64,000 nt of DNA from contig CAJNOL010000190.1 in NCBI GenBank assembly GCA_905250125.1, positions 1 to 64,000 on the forward strand. The letters run 5' to 3'. Origin of the DNA: Rotaria sordida (Eukaryota > Rotifera > Eurotatoria > Philodinida > Philodinidae). Each line of letters starts with the position of its first letter. Position 1 is the first letter of the stretch. Shown piece after piece: positions 23,859-37,472 of this stretch. The position numbers were made by a program, and so were the translations under genes. The notes beneath the pieces are model-generated. The model was not told the DNA's origin and did no database searches. It saw nothing but the letters and a program-made list of their open reading frames with translations.

Positions 23859-25998
23859 GCTCGAATATCATAATTATAAGACATACATCTACTGCAATAC
23901 ACCCTTTTTTTTAATAAATTGTCCACAGTAATCTCCTGTTCGTGTTAATAAATACTTTAGAAAAAAAACAACATTTTTTTTTTCACAAAATTCTATTAAT
24001 TATTCAATGTCCCAAAAATTAATGTTTTCTAAATTCATTGATGAAAAGCAACATTCTAATTAAGCAAATGCAATGAATTTCATTTTTAATCAAAATCATG
24101 CAATGAGATTAATGAAAATGTCTATTTTAATCGATGAATTTGAAATAAATCAATTTTTTTTATCCATTTCATCATTTTAATGACATTGTTTTGATTTTTT
24201 TAACTCCCTGGTAACAATCTAAAAACATCTCTATTGTTATGCAAACTTCAGAATACAATGAACAAGCTTTTTTTTGTTTATACATTCATGATATTTTGAA
24301 TTGCAGTATTACAAAACATATTATTCCAATTTCAATTAAATTCTAAACTCACCAGTCACATGTACAAGAAAAATGAATGTGTAATTTGATAAATATTCTT
24401 ATCACTTTAATGCAAATAACCTTTATCATTCTTAACTATAAATTGTGACTATTGAATAGCATAAATTTAACCTTTAAAATATGACTTAAAATCATCAATA
24501 AATATGAAAGTAGATTTTTCTTTTTATTTTAACTAAAATAACCCGAGAAATTTATAGGTATTTATAAAAATGGAAACGCGCACAAACACCTATGGTTACC
24601 TTGGTTTTGATTGTAAAAGATAACGATAGTTACCATGATATTTAATCATGAAACATTTTGTATAAGTAAAAATTAAAGTAACCATACGTGTTCGTATTCA
24701 CAAAAAAGGTTATATTCGAGTTGAAAACAATGGTGCAGTCTAGAATCAATGTCCGTATAACAGAGTTAGAATCGGACAGTTTTTTCTGTTCGATCCGATT
24801 CGGTTAGTTAAAGAATCTGTCTGGTCAACAACTGACTGGATAAATTTTACAGCCACACAGGCAAAAATCCGGCGAAAGTAACCGACCATAAAAGTATCTG
24901 TTCACATAAAATAGTGGCAAGGAAAATCGAATATTTACATGTAGCAATGTGAACTAGTGGTGATCAATTTACAAAAATTTAATAGATCCGAAAATAAATT
25001 TTGTAAATTTAAATAATCATTTTGAATTTGTTTGAATATAGATGTGGGAGGTGAGTTTGGAATCTAGTTGAGATTGAAATTGCTACTTTTGATTTTGCAA
25101 AAGAAGATATTTTTTATAAAGATATAAGTCCATTTGCTTGTTCAAAATTTAAAGTTTTCTTTAGTTTATTTAGGGACAAAGATATAAGACGCTTAGTATT
25201 TTTTTATGTGATAATAAACTAGTAATTTTTTTTGATGATGGGAAGATGGGGACATTGATGATTAGTGAAATTTTATATATGAGTAAATTCAGTTTTTTTA
25301 CAATGAATTTGTATTTTTTTTCGATGATGGAGACATGGGGATATTGATGATTGGTGAAATTTTATTATTGCATTGGCACATAAGTTCTGAGCATTTGGAT
25401 TAGTAGAATTATATCGCCAATATAAAACTACATTTTAAGGCAAGTAACTATATATTCTGACAGAGCTCAGAATTCTTTATCACCCTGTGTATTAAAGTAA
25501 TTTTCTATTTATCAAGAGATAAATTTCAATTAAAACAAAATCAATATAGTTTATTAAGATTGTTTCTTTCGTTTTTGATCGAAATAATCATACTAAGACT
25601 TAATGAAATTTTTTTATATTCATTTGAAAATAAATTAAAAGGTCTTTTTTTTTGTTTGTTCGCTTTATTAAAAATTTATTTTGAAAACCATCCCTATTAC
25701 ATAAGTCAAACGGTTATTTATTGTTTAAACATAATTAAAGATCTTAAGTGATACTGAATGCGAAGATTATATAAAGATATTGAATAATTTTGAACAACCA
25801 ATGTACATTTATCAATATCCAAATAAATGATCATTCATAAAAACAAAAACAACAAAAGTATAAAAAAAACACAAACAAGTAAAAAAAAAAGCGAGATTTA
25901 AGAAATGTATTTGTTAGTAAAGAATAAATACTGGTAAATAAGAGAATAATAATAATAATAATAAAACACAGAAAACCGAAAAATCATAAATTCGTTGA
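23859..25998. other. AT-rich intergenic region downstream of the PHLPP gene
   Basis: No gene seen. A ~45-bp direct repeat (GATGATGGGAAGATGGGGAC at ~25235 and GATGATGGAGACATGGGGAT at ~25323) is the only clear structure. A short (TAA)n microsatellite lies at about 25947-25965. Confidence 0.5.
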
Positions 25999-28900
25999 TT
26001 AAAGTCGAGTAATTTTATTTGGAATAGGTGGTGGAATATTCGTTCCAACAGATGATGATGTTAATGTACTATTAACAGTTGAATGTGTTGTTGATGAAAT
26101 TGATGGATAATGTTTTCGTACAAATAAATTTAATTCATTTTGTTGTTGTTGACAATCTGTTGTTGTATTTGTTGATGTTAAACTTATTTGATCAGCAACA
26201 TATGAAAAATCATCATCTTCATCATTACTTGACGATGTTGATAAAATAGCATCAGCTACAGGACGGGATCCAGCTGGATATATTGGTGAATGATCAAAAT
26301 CATGTCCATCATTTGATATATCACTGTTACTCGAATACTCAGTTCGTGGTGGTTTAGAATAACCTAATGGTGGACGAACAGGAGGTGTTAATTTTTTTCG
26401 ATAACGACCTGATCGTCTTGGTGATGGACTAAAAATAGAAAAAAAAAGAACAGTAAATGTATTTCTTGTTTTTTTTTGTTTGCTTAAGATTAAATAATTA
26501 CCAATCGCCCGTTAATGATGGATTTTTAATTCGTTTTGTTCTTGATAATGTTGCTGTTGTTGGTGGTGGTGATGGTGAAAGAATTTCACTAACAATTGTT
26601 AAATCACTTGGTACTATTCGTATAGGTTGAGCATTTGATGCAGGAAAATTAAACATTCCCATATCAGATTGAAAGACTTTTTCATTTTTCCTATCATCTA
26701 TGGTTGATGTATCATTAAGTGATGCAGTCAAAAAACGTGTTCGACCACTATGTGAAAGAAGACGATTTCTTGTTGAATCATTTAATGTTGCTAAAGCTTC
26801 ACTTGATGATGATATTTGATCAGATTGATGATAAAAATAATCACTGGTAGGATTTGTTGGTATAGTTGATGAATAATGTTCTTCATTCGAATCATCTTCA
26901 TCACCGCCACTTAATTCACCAACACTTAAATAACCTGTTGAATCTAATAATGGTAATAATGGACTTGCTACTGGAGAATGTTCACCTATAGAATTTGCAA
27001 AACAAGAGTAATTATTTGTTATTTATCAGAGAAAAAAAAAACAAACGGAATATTTTAAAAAGATCCAATAAACGATAACAGGATGACATACAAAAAAAAA
27101 GACGATTATACTATAAATAATGGCAATATTTATTGTTCATAGATTTAGTAGAAAATGATAGACAATAAATTCATACGCATGTGAATATATGATATTTCCA
27201 TACTGAATATCAACAGAAATGCAGATAGAAATCTCAAAGAGGCAATGCCGAATTCAGTTGAAAATCATTCTTATTTATAATGTCATACGTCTTTAAAACA
27301 TTATATTTTATTCGACCTATAAATTTTCAAGTCTATATAAAGTATACTATTCACTATATATAAAGATAATAGAAGCCGTGCTTTACATATTATGGAGACT
27401 GAGAGGTTGGCGCCTCCCCGAAGATTAATTTGACCCTTTCGAAGTTTGTGGTTTTTGCACCACGTACTATGTGTTTGTACTAGAGATGTGTGGGATTGGG
27501 ACTGAAACCAAAATCTGAAGGTTTGCCGAGACTAGACTAGAGATGTACAGGATAAGCTTTTTTTGTACCTGGCACCCCGACTGAGAAAAATTTTCTTACT
27601 CTTATCCTGCACATATCTCTAGGCCACACCGAGACTGAGACTACTAAAAAAAAATTTGTCGGGACCACCGTGAAAGAGAATCTGCTAGGATCAGGATGGG
27701 GACTACGGGACAAAAGTTATTCCAATCGGAACTAAACATTATACATAAACATTTTATGGTTTGAAGCAAATTATCTTATACATCATATCAATCACGATAT
27801 AATTCAAGTGAGATAACCCAAAAAGTGCTAGTAGTCGACTAAATAAATAAAAAAATAAGTATTGAAGATTTTTTTAATATACGATACGAATAAATTCTGA
27901 AATAATATTCTCCAGATCAGAACCATTAGAAAAGAAGTTAACGGGACCAAAATAAAAAAAACTTGGTCCCGTATATCTCTAGTCTGTACTTCCAAAAATA
28001 AATTTTCGTTCTCGTGAAGTTTTAAATCGTCCTTTCGGAAGAGAAAATCTGGATAAAACATTGGTGAACAACTTTGCAGCGGTGTACAAAAAAAAATCTT
28101 CACTATAGTAAAAATTCTCATATGTAATATGATTGATCAATATAAATCTATGAAAAACAAAAATCTCAACAAACAAAATTTTCATATACCTGAACTTGTA
28201 TTCGTTGAATAAGTTTGTTGACGTGATAATCTTTGTTGTTGATAAGAATTATTTGATATATGATGAATTTTTTTTTGAAAATTAAATCTAACAATTAATA
28301 CTGCTAAATTTTCTTTTGCACCATAACTTTGTGCTATATCAACAAGTTTTTTTGATGCAAGTACAGGATTATGTATTGAACGTACAGCACGTACAGCTTC
28401 TTCATGCGAAAGATGCTTTACAAAAGAAAAAAAAAAAGAAGAAATTATTGAAAGAATTTTAAACCAAAAAAAAAAATTCTTTTTATTCATTTACCTGCCA
28501 TAATAAATTATTTGCAATAATAAAAAATTCATCATTTTTACTTAAAATAAATGATGATATATGTGGTGTTGGTAAAATAGCTGGATAGAGAAATGAACAA
28601 CCTAACATTCTTGTTTGAGAGGTTATTGCATTTAATGCATTATCTTCATTAATAATTATATTTGATGTTTTTCGTACACGTTTACATTCACTTTCATCAT
28701 GTGGAATTGTAAAACGACGTGTTAATGGATGTATTATTGATGAACGACAAAGTATAGCTTCACAATGACCAACATTAGCTGCATTTAATTCATAACGAAA
28801 ATTATTTTCTGTTTGAGATGATGATGAAGATGTTGTTGTTGTATTTGATGAATAAATATTTGAATTTATTGTATTCGATTGTGATATACTACGTATATGA

Positions 28901-31900
28901 ATAACAGTTGATGCTGCACCTAAACGTTGTCCAGTTGTTTTTAATCGTCTGAAAGAAAAACAAAATTATATATAATTAAATAAAAAAATACAAACTAACT
29001 TTTGTAATGTAAGAAATGTATGTTTAAGATAAATATTTGCTTGATTACATTGTCCATATTCATATTGAAGAATATCAGGTAATTTATTTTTAAGAATAAG
29101 TGGTACTTCATTATTTAAACCACCATCAAACATTGCGAATAAAGCATCATTAGTTGAATAATTAAATGATGCTTCATTGACAGTTGTTATTGCTAATCTA
29201 AATATATTCAAAATAAAATCATTTATAGATTATGTATGATTATCATTACAAACCTATTTCGACTACCAGAACTTTGAGCAAAACCAACTGACCATAATGA
29301 CGTATCTGATGATGTATCTGATAATCCAGATATATTTATTAAAGAAACAGTTTTTTGACTAAAATTTTAAAAAAAAACAAATTGTTAGAGAAGTTTGTGT
29401 GCGATGAAAATGTTAAACAACATGGAACTACTGATGTTGTAAATCAGGCAATATACCAACGTATGTTATACTACTGAATGAGAAAGAGGGATCAATGACA
29501 AGCATCTTACAAGTTATTCGTGTTTCATACTAACCCTGCAGTAGACTTCGATTTCGCGTGTACATGTGACGCAGTGTGTAAAGAGGAAACAGTAATACCA
29601 AAGTGTCTGTCACAATTTGTAAGACAAGGTGTGCCACGATAATAGCCTTCATCTATGTTCTCTCTTTCTATTTGTTGTGTTTACATTTTTATTCATATTT
29701 TCTCGTGGGTTACAATAATTCATACATTATTATATTCGTTTTTCATCATGCACATTTTTATTTCACTGTGAAACTTGTTGATTGCTATCATCAGTCATTC
29801 ACTTCTTCATCTATTCACATTATTCTAGTGCTCTCGCATTTATTTCTCTTCTTGTTCATCATTTTATTACATACTACCTTGAATCGCACTTCGTTGCATC
29901 TCAAGGGATGCAAATTTCTATCCTTATACTTCAACATTGCTTGTGAATTTAATCTCTCGGCGAACTTCAATAATATGAGAATATTTTAGTAAGTTCATCT
30001 TTCAATGAACAAAATCTCATGTAGTATTCTCTGTAGTATTAGAAGATTTTGTCGGAAATAAAATTTTTGCACCTGAACTCGATTTCTTAAATGTCTTTTC
30101 TTTTTAGCTAGGATACAAATCCAATAGACTTTACAAGGAAAAAGAAACTTTCGTAATGCAGAATTCAATATCTAAATCATACCTTAACGATCTCAAACTG
30201 TCTCGTTGAATATTAATTGTTTGATTGCCAGATAAATCAAGTATTGTTAATGATGGTGGAAATAAATTATCAATAGAAGCTGAATCAATTGCATTAAAAC
30301 TTAAATCCAATACCTAGAAAAAATTCAATCAGTTTTTGATAAAAAATAATTCAAATATAAAAGAAAAAATACAGTAAAATGAACAATACTATCAAACAAC
30401 TATTTATCTTAAAGTCAAAAAAAAAACTAAGTTCTTCATTAAAAATTCAATTTCTTATTTACTTTAAGTGAATTTAATCGACGTAAATCAGGTATTGCAC
30501 GTAGTTTATTTGAATGAAGACATAATACTTGTAAATTTTCTAGAGATGATAATGCATTTTGTGGTAATGATCGAATATTATTTCCTGATAAATTTAAATC
30601 TGTTAAAGAATTTAATTTACTTAATGAACTAAAACAATAATAAAATTCATATAAAGAAAGAAGAAAAAATACGCAAATCTTTCTTACGTATCATCAATTT
30701 GTTCAATTTTATTATAAGCTAAATGAAGAATTTTTAATCGTTCATAACGTGATATTATTGCAAATACATCATCATCTAATTCATTACATGATAAATAAAG
30801 TTCTTGTAAACGATTTAAATCACTACGATCATTTGGTAATGGTAATGATATAAGTTGATTATGACTTAAATTTAAAATTTTTAATCGATGCATATTTTTT
30901 AATAAACAAGTAGGTAAATGTTCAATTTGATTACAATGAAGTAAAAGTGTTTCTATATTACAATTGGAAATTTTCTCCGGAAGATATAATAAACAATTAT
31001 GATCTAATCGAATATATTGAAGACGTTTACTTGTTGTAAATAATCTATAGAAATAAAGAAAGAAAAAAAACAAATTTGTTTTTGCAATTAGATTTTTTTG
31101 TTTTTCAAAAGAAAAATTTTACTTATTAGGTAAAACATTAATTCGATTATGATCAGCAATAAGTCGTTCTAATGATGAATTGTCTTCATTTAACCAATCG
31201 GGAAGAGTTTGGAATTCATTGCTAATTAATAAAGGAAAAAATGTTAGTAGAATTCTAACGAAATTAAAATATGATACACGATGTAATTGCTGTTACTAAT
31301 CACAGGAAGATTGTTTTATTCTATCTATTTTGGGGCACACTTCTTCACCATACTATTACTTAATCCTTCAGAAATACAATACGAAAATGATTTAAAGCTC
31401 TAGGAGAGCAGTATGTGGTACAATAACCACAAACTTCAGGAGAGCCGACTAGATCTCTGCAAAGGCGTCGCCTCTACGTTGGATAAAATACTGGTCTCCG
31501 ACTAGCACCTGCCACAGTCCGTAGCCGGATTCCATGAGTCCTGAATTTCTAAAACTCTCAAAGTACAACTTCACTCACAGGATTCTCGGAAGGGTGTGGG
31601 CGTGAGTTTTGGTTCTCTCTACACCCACAGCCACATTCATATTTGAATATTCACGAAAAAGATTGTACTATATATTCGCCATCTCTCATGATATTTCTAG
31701 TATCCCAAATTCCTGGATGTAAAACATTACTGCAGTTTTGTAAAAATTTTTAGGGGTAAGCAAAGTGTGATGATGCCAATTTCATTAGAAATGCTAGGAT
31801 TGATCTATTATTTAAATTTCAACAAAGTCTTGAATTCTATGAGTTTCGAGGGTTCTGTGAGTGAAGTTGCACTTTGGAGAGTCTCATAACATCAGTACCC

Positions 31901-34900
31901 ACGGAATCCAGACACTTGTCAATTAAGATTTTTATAAATAAGTTTAGGTTTTCGTTTATAAAAAAAAATGATCTTTTTTACTGTACGATGCAACTTTATT
32001 TTCTTTTGTGCATAAAAACTAGGAGCTAGATTTCATGTCATGAAAAACCTGTTGTTAACGTTCTTTATCAAAATCAACAGAAAACGACAAAAACAGCAAA
32101 AACATTTTCACTGGACTCATCTAACCCTGACTTTTAGATTGTGTTTTACAAAAAACGACATTCAATTCTTAATAAGAAAATTTCATAAAATCTTACAAGC
32201 CTATATCCAATTGAATTAAATTCATCGGTGGATTAACTACATCGATATGTTTTAATTCTAAAAAAATGAATTATAAAACAAAACAGAACAACAAACGAAA
32301 TAAATTTTACTATTATGTGAAGCATTTAATTGTTTTAATGAATGACCATTTAATATTAAACGTAATGTATTATTATATGAACAATGTATTTGTTCAAGTT
32401 TACTTAATAAACGTAAATCAATTTCATTTATACGATGATTATGTGAAATATCAATATGTGTTAAATTAATTAATTGATTTAATAAAATGAAATCATTATC
32501 ATCATATTTAATTTGATTCATACGTAAATCTAATTGACGACAATATTCAAGACTAAACAGAAAAATGTTTCAAATTAGAAAATAATTTTGTTTTTTTTTG
32601 TTCTTAAAATTATTTACTGTTGTATAACTTCATTTGATAATTTTCGAATATGATTTCCAGCTAAACATAAATTATTAACATCTGAATAACGAATATTTGT
32701 TAAACGTGCTAATGGTATTGGAATATCTTTAAATAAATTAAAACTTAAATAAACATCACGTAATCTTTTGAGATATTCCATTTCATTTGGTAAACATAAT
32801 AAACGATTACTTTGTAAATTAAGAACTTCTAAACTAAAAATATATAACAAATTTTTTTTTTTGAATTAAAATTTTAATAAAAATAATTTACGATTGTAAT
32901 TTGATAATATCAGATGGAATTGATTCAATATAATTACTAGCAAGATTTAATTCAATTAGACGGGGAAGATGACATATAAGATTAGGAAATATTTTTAAAT
33001 CATTATCAGCTAAATTTAAACTTATTAAATGTTGAAAACGTGTTAAATCATCTAGCCAACCTAAAACAAAATAAAGTTTTTATTAAACATTGATTTACCA
33101 TTGCAATTTATATTTAACTGGTAGATGGAATTTGTCGTATGAGCGACGTTGAATTCAAGATTTTAAACATGAGCTTAAACGATGGATGTCACTTGATGTA
33201 ATTCACTCGTAAGCGTTTTCCCAAAAGACATTTTCAGAAAAGTTGGTCGGAAGTTTTTCCCACTAATCCAATATTGATAAAACTTTCAGAGAATGGTCTT
33301 CTCTATTTGGGACATAAACTCAATTAGCGCAAAGGTGCATGAAGTCCTCTGAACTAAGATACAGACTTTCTAAAAACCTAGATTTTTTAGACGTTTTTCG
33401 AGATTTTTTGTTACAAAAGTATTCTTAGAGAAGAATAAAAACATATTTTGAATCAGCATGAAAAACTCCATCGAGTGATGTACTCTTTGTTAATTTTTAT
33501 AATAATGGTTTTTTCACTGGAGTTTAGGGCAAGAGTTTCCCTTAGGAAGTTTCTATCCCAAATCGTCTCGTTATCATCAATCTTATTTTTGAGTACAAGA
33601 AGCTAATATTTCTATGAGAAAAACTCTTCTTTTTTGACAGAAAATAAGTCATGTCCACCTGCCTGGTAGAAATCGTCCATTGTGAAGCAATAAATTTTCA
33701 AGAGTACGTCTCCCTTTTCGTGACCTAATATATATTTCTTTTGACCATTGTATAGTCTGAAGTAGTATCCTTCTATTGAGTACATTTTGGGATGCAAAAG
33801 TTATCCTTAAACGTTAAAAAATTCAAGAAGAAATCAAATTAGTGAAAACTGTATATTGTTTCGCATTTTTCTCAAACCAAATTTTTCATTAAAAACAGTG
33901 CAGAAAAATCTTCGTTTCTTCGATTCAGTAGATTCGATTGAACTAGAACTTTTTCCACATATACTATAAACTATTTGGAATAGATAGTTTGTTTTATTTC
34001 AAAAAGTATTGTTTTGTTGATTTTTGGTAGCTCTATTGAAAACAATCGTGCATTTTTCAGGACACTTTTCATATGCTAGCTTCTTTATTGGAAGGACAAA
34101 AATAAAAAGATAGTCGCTCCAGACAGTGTCTAATGCCTATAAAACTTTTCAACTCGATCCTGCATAGCATCTCAGAGTCTAAAAAGCTTCAGTATTAATT
34201 CTTTCTTGAAAAACGATTGATTCTAAATAATCGAACAAATAAAATCAAGTTTTGCTTTTGTCATTACTCTTTATCTACTGATCTGTATGTTCATATCTTG
34301 ATAGTCACGTAAAAAAGTTGCCGTACATTTTAACTATTATCCACTCTCATCTTCACGATATTGACTAAATGTCTGCTAGGTGAAGTGATTTTACGGATAT
34401 ATAAACAAGAGATATAGAATATTTCGAGAAGAAATAAGCTAGTATTGTGCTTCAACATTTTTGCTTTTAGAGAAAGCTATGCTATACTTTATCTTTAAAG
34501 AATTTTATCATTATGAAGATGTGTTTGTAGTATTAAGCTATGATTGTAACTACAGTTCGATATGATTACGGTTGTCATAGCAGTACAAATATGAGAAAGC
34601 AATGAATTCTTCTTTGTACATATAAACTATTCATGTGATTCACATTGAGAAAAAAACTGACAGGTAATCGTTTAGTATCTTGCATAGTCAAGCGAAGATT
34701 AGCTGTCAATATTTACCAGTTATGTTTTAGTTCGTCATGTTTTCGCGAGAAATGAACAAAGATATTTTCATTTACGTGGCAACCATTAAAACGGATACTT
34801 TCTGATTGAGCTCATATCAGAGGCTGAAATAGAGCGAGAAGAGATTAGGACACGGCGAGGTTAATTAGAATATCGTATATACTCAATACTATGCAGTTCA

Positions 34901-37472
34901 ACTACTGTCAAAAGAGAGTTTTCGGCAATAAGTTAAGTTATCAACCAAAGAACAAATAATTTAAGCCTAACAAATGTTAATAATATTTTATTTCTTCATT
35001 CGATGGAGAATAACAAAGTAAAAGATTGATTGATCTCGAACTAAATCGTTTTTGTGAACATGTGCTTATCTTTTTTTGTACTCATATATCTATTTTTTTG
35101 CAATATGTAATGAAACAAATCATATGATCAAAAAATACAAACATCTTAAATAGGCGTGATGAGACAGCGAAGAAAAAAATTAAGGTCGTGGCGGGGCGGA
35201 ACGAGAGGAGGCGGGAAATAAAATATTCTCCCCGTCTCAACTTTGGCTCATATTAAGTTCACAAGGACGTCCTAATGAGACTAATAAAAACCTAAAAGTG
35301 TTCATCCTCATGAATCTTTGAAGCCAAAATACGGTCATTTCATTGAACGTTCTACTTCGTTTAAGATATATTTCGAAAAATCTAAGAAACGAAATTTTGA
35401 CGTACAGTTTGACTCATAGAAGGATCGAATAACACGTAACATATACTGAAAGTTTCAGACAGAAAGAATATTACTTTTGTTGAGATATCAAATTCTCAAA
35501 AATAATTGCATGTCACAGCCAGGATACAGATTTACTTGAAAATTGAATATTTCGTCAAAGGAACATCTTTTCGGACGAAAACTTTCAGAACATCCCTAGA
35601 ATCTTGAAACTTATCTATGAATAAAATTTCAGGTCGAAATTCCATTACTTGGTTTTTCAGTAAATACCTTCGAAATTCAACAAAATAGTCATAACATGGC
35701 TTCAGAGATCCGTTGGCACGAATTTTTGTAAGATTTTTCTAGTCTTACTGAGACCTTCTTGCGAATCCAATATGAGCTTCAACGGCAGGTATCAGTTCGA
35801 GTAGTTTCCTCATGAGTCATTTTCTAGTAATGAGCAATGAAACAGTTAAGTTTATGCAGATTACTGAAGTAAGTTTAATTTTTATAAAAATTCAAATTTT
35901 TTTTTTTTCAAATATATCCTACAAAAAACTTTTGTAGTTAGTCTAACCAATTCATTTTTCGTACTATTTTTCCATTTAAAAAGTGAAATAAGTCGTGTTG
36001 TCGAAAAACAAAAACTCTCTGGATAATGATTAAATGAAATAACATAATTATTGCTTTGTCAACTTTTGAAAAACTAATTACTCGAAATGGTCTTGAATCA
36101 TTTCGATAAAAATTATTTATTCGAAATAATAATAGAAACCTTGAAGAATTACCTCTATCTATAAACATAATCATTTATGAGTATTCTCTGATTAGATAAT
36201 CATTCTTTTTTTTTCTTCCCTATAAAATATATTTAGTATAAAAATCTAATTGTTTGTCGAATATGAAAGGTTTCCGATGGAACTGTTAAAATCATCTTGC
36301 CAGTTAAAAATTAAGTATGAAACCATACTAAATGTCTTTTCTTTAGGGACATTAAAGAAAAAAAACACAGACATAAAATTATTTTTCTAAAGACATACCA
36401 ACAGTAAAAACTGCTTCATTCACTGGTCTCATAAGTAAATTATTATGTCGTAAATTGAGTACAGTTAATTTTGGATTAACAAATAAAGCTTTTGGTATTA
36501 GTTCAAGATGACTTGAGGAGTAATCAGCAATATCAGGCAATTTATTTGTTGTCTAACACGAAAAAAAAAACAAACAAACGAAATATTAAATGTTGAATTT
36601 GATTTTATAAAAAAAAAACAAAAATAAATACTTTTCGTAAACGTTTAAGCCATCGGCTATATTCTTCATCATTATTCAAAGCAAGAAATAAAGCACCACC
36701 TCGTCCATCATCAACTGTTAATTTAATACAAAATGGTTTATCTTTAAGATGAACTTCTTCAACATTTGCTCGTTGTAATTCAAGAACACATGGATTTGTA
36801 TTTGCATCTAGAAGAAAATAAAAAGAATTTTTTTTTAATGAAATTTATTTAATTATTTACAAACCGGGATAAACTGTTAAACGACTAGTTGATATAACAC
36901 ATTTTCGTTTAATCCATTTTCGTATTAATTTTCCTTTACGGATCCAGGCTATTGTTGATAAACTTCGAGGTTGAATTTTTGGATCAATTATTAATTGATC
37001 TTAAATAAATATTTATATAAATAGAAACAAATAAAAAGTTTTATCTTTTACCAGATATAAAACGAATAAGATAGCCAAGATCATGTTTATCACCTTCTTG
37101 TTGTAAACGTTGAACACTTGAAAATCCAATTGAAAGAAGATAATTATGTTGAATAAATAAGGGTGCTTCATCGGATCTTAAATGACGAATACGATCGCCA
37201 TGATACTGAACATACCATGTTCGTGGATCTAAATCATTATTTAATCTTGAACATATTTGTTCAATTGTTGTCCACATTGTACATGGTACAAGTTTTGAAC
37301 GTGAGTATGATGTTGATGCATCGTTTGGATCATATAAACGGATAAAACCATTATTTGAATCAAGTGAAAGCCATTCATCAATATTATTTGTATTTGTTTG
37401 ATTAACTGGATTTATAGATGAAAGTGTTGAATTTAAACATGAAAGTCCATTATCGCCTACGGGTGGAGTCAT
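25999..37472 (-). CDS. PHLPP: PH domain leucine-rich repeat protein phosphatase (PHLPP)
   Basis: Eighteen exons: 37472-37052, 36999-36865, 36807-36632, 36552-36399, 33060-32892, 32833-32618, 32552-32311, 32257-32197, 31221-31123, 31044-30688, 30628-30463, 30313-30183, 29358-29254, 29197-29000, 28948-28495, 28415-28190, 26985-26502, 26428-25999. All phases close: 4224 nt, 1407 aa. Domains in order: N-terminal RA-like region (1-140); PH domain (about 150-244, RKWIKRKCVIS, EEYSRWLKRL); about twenty LRRs (260-775); PP2C-like domain (about 790-1080: FAMFDGG, RLGAAST, ANVGHCEAILCR, TRMLGCSFLYP); disordered tail ending ITRL, a class I PDZ ligand. Human PHLPPs dephosphorylate the hydrophobic motif of AKT and PKC at membranes. 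The frame stays open ~80 codons 5' of Met1 without another ATG, so an upstream exon is possible. The canonical DN metal motif reads YGAKEN here. Confidence 0.92.
27479..27985. mobile_element. Dispersed MITE with CTAGAGATGTGYGGGA ends, in a PHLPP intron
   Basis: The left end CTAGAGATGTGTGGGATTGGGAC is mirrored by GTCCCGTATATCTCTAG at the right. An internal foldback lies at ~27535-27621 (CTAGAGATGTACAGGATAAG). The right part resembles 44150-44280 in the ODAD4-like gene (GATACGGATAAATTCTGAAATA), so this is a multicopy family. It lies in the 1.2-kb intron 26986-28189. Confidence 0.65.
29359..30182 (-). other. Long PHLPP intron with repeat remnants
   Basis: An 824-bp intron, against ~50-90 bp for most introns of the gene. 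It contains a 128-codon plus-strand frame (29603-29989) with no recognisable protein, which I do not call. Some phrases (ATACTTCAACAYT, CTTCAACATTGC) resemble the remnant at 59.4-59.5 kb. Confidence 0.5.
31527..31909. mobile_element. MITE with ~65-bp inverted ends, in a PHLPP intron
   Basis: GGATTCCATGAGTCCTGA through CTTCACTCACAGGATTCTCGG at 31527-31588 is mirrored at 31843-31909 (CGAGGGTTCTGTGAGTGAAG ... CCCACGGAATCC). The core is ~255 bp with no ORF. It sits in the 975-bp intron 31222-32196 (minus-strand phase 2 junction). Confidence 0.75.
33061..36398 (-). other. 3.3-kb PHLPP intron filled with repeat-derived DNA
   Basis: Donor GTATGT and acceptor TTTTGTTTTAG join LRR exons in phase 1. 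The intron has patches of higher GC (about 34840-34860 and 35185-35245) and, at 35390-35690, a copy of a dispersed family with GAAACTTTCAG / AAATTTCAGGTCGAAAT words that also lies in introns at 43.6-44.0 and 55.2-55.6 kb. Short frames (33612-33797 and 35938-36174, minus) show no recognisable domain. Confidence 0.6.

Noticed and set aside
29603-29989. 128-codon plus-strand frame inside a PHLPP intron
   Set aside because: Phe/Ile/His-rich as expected from AT-rich DNA, antisense to the gene, no domain. Part of the region is repeat remnant.
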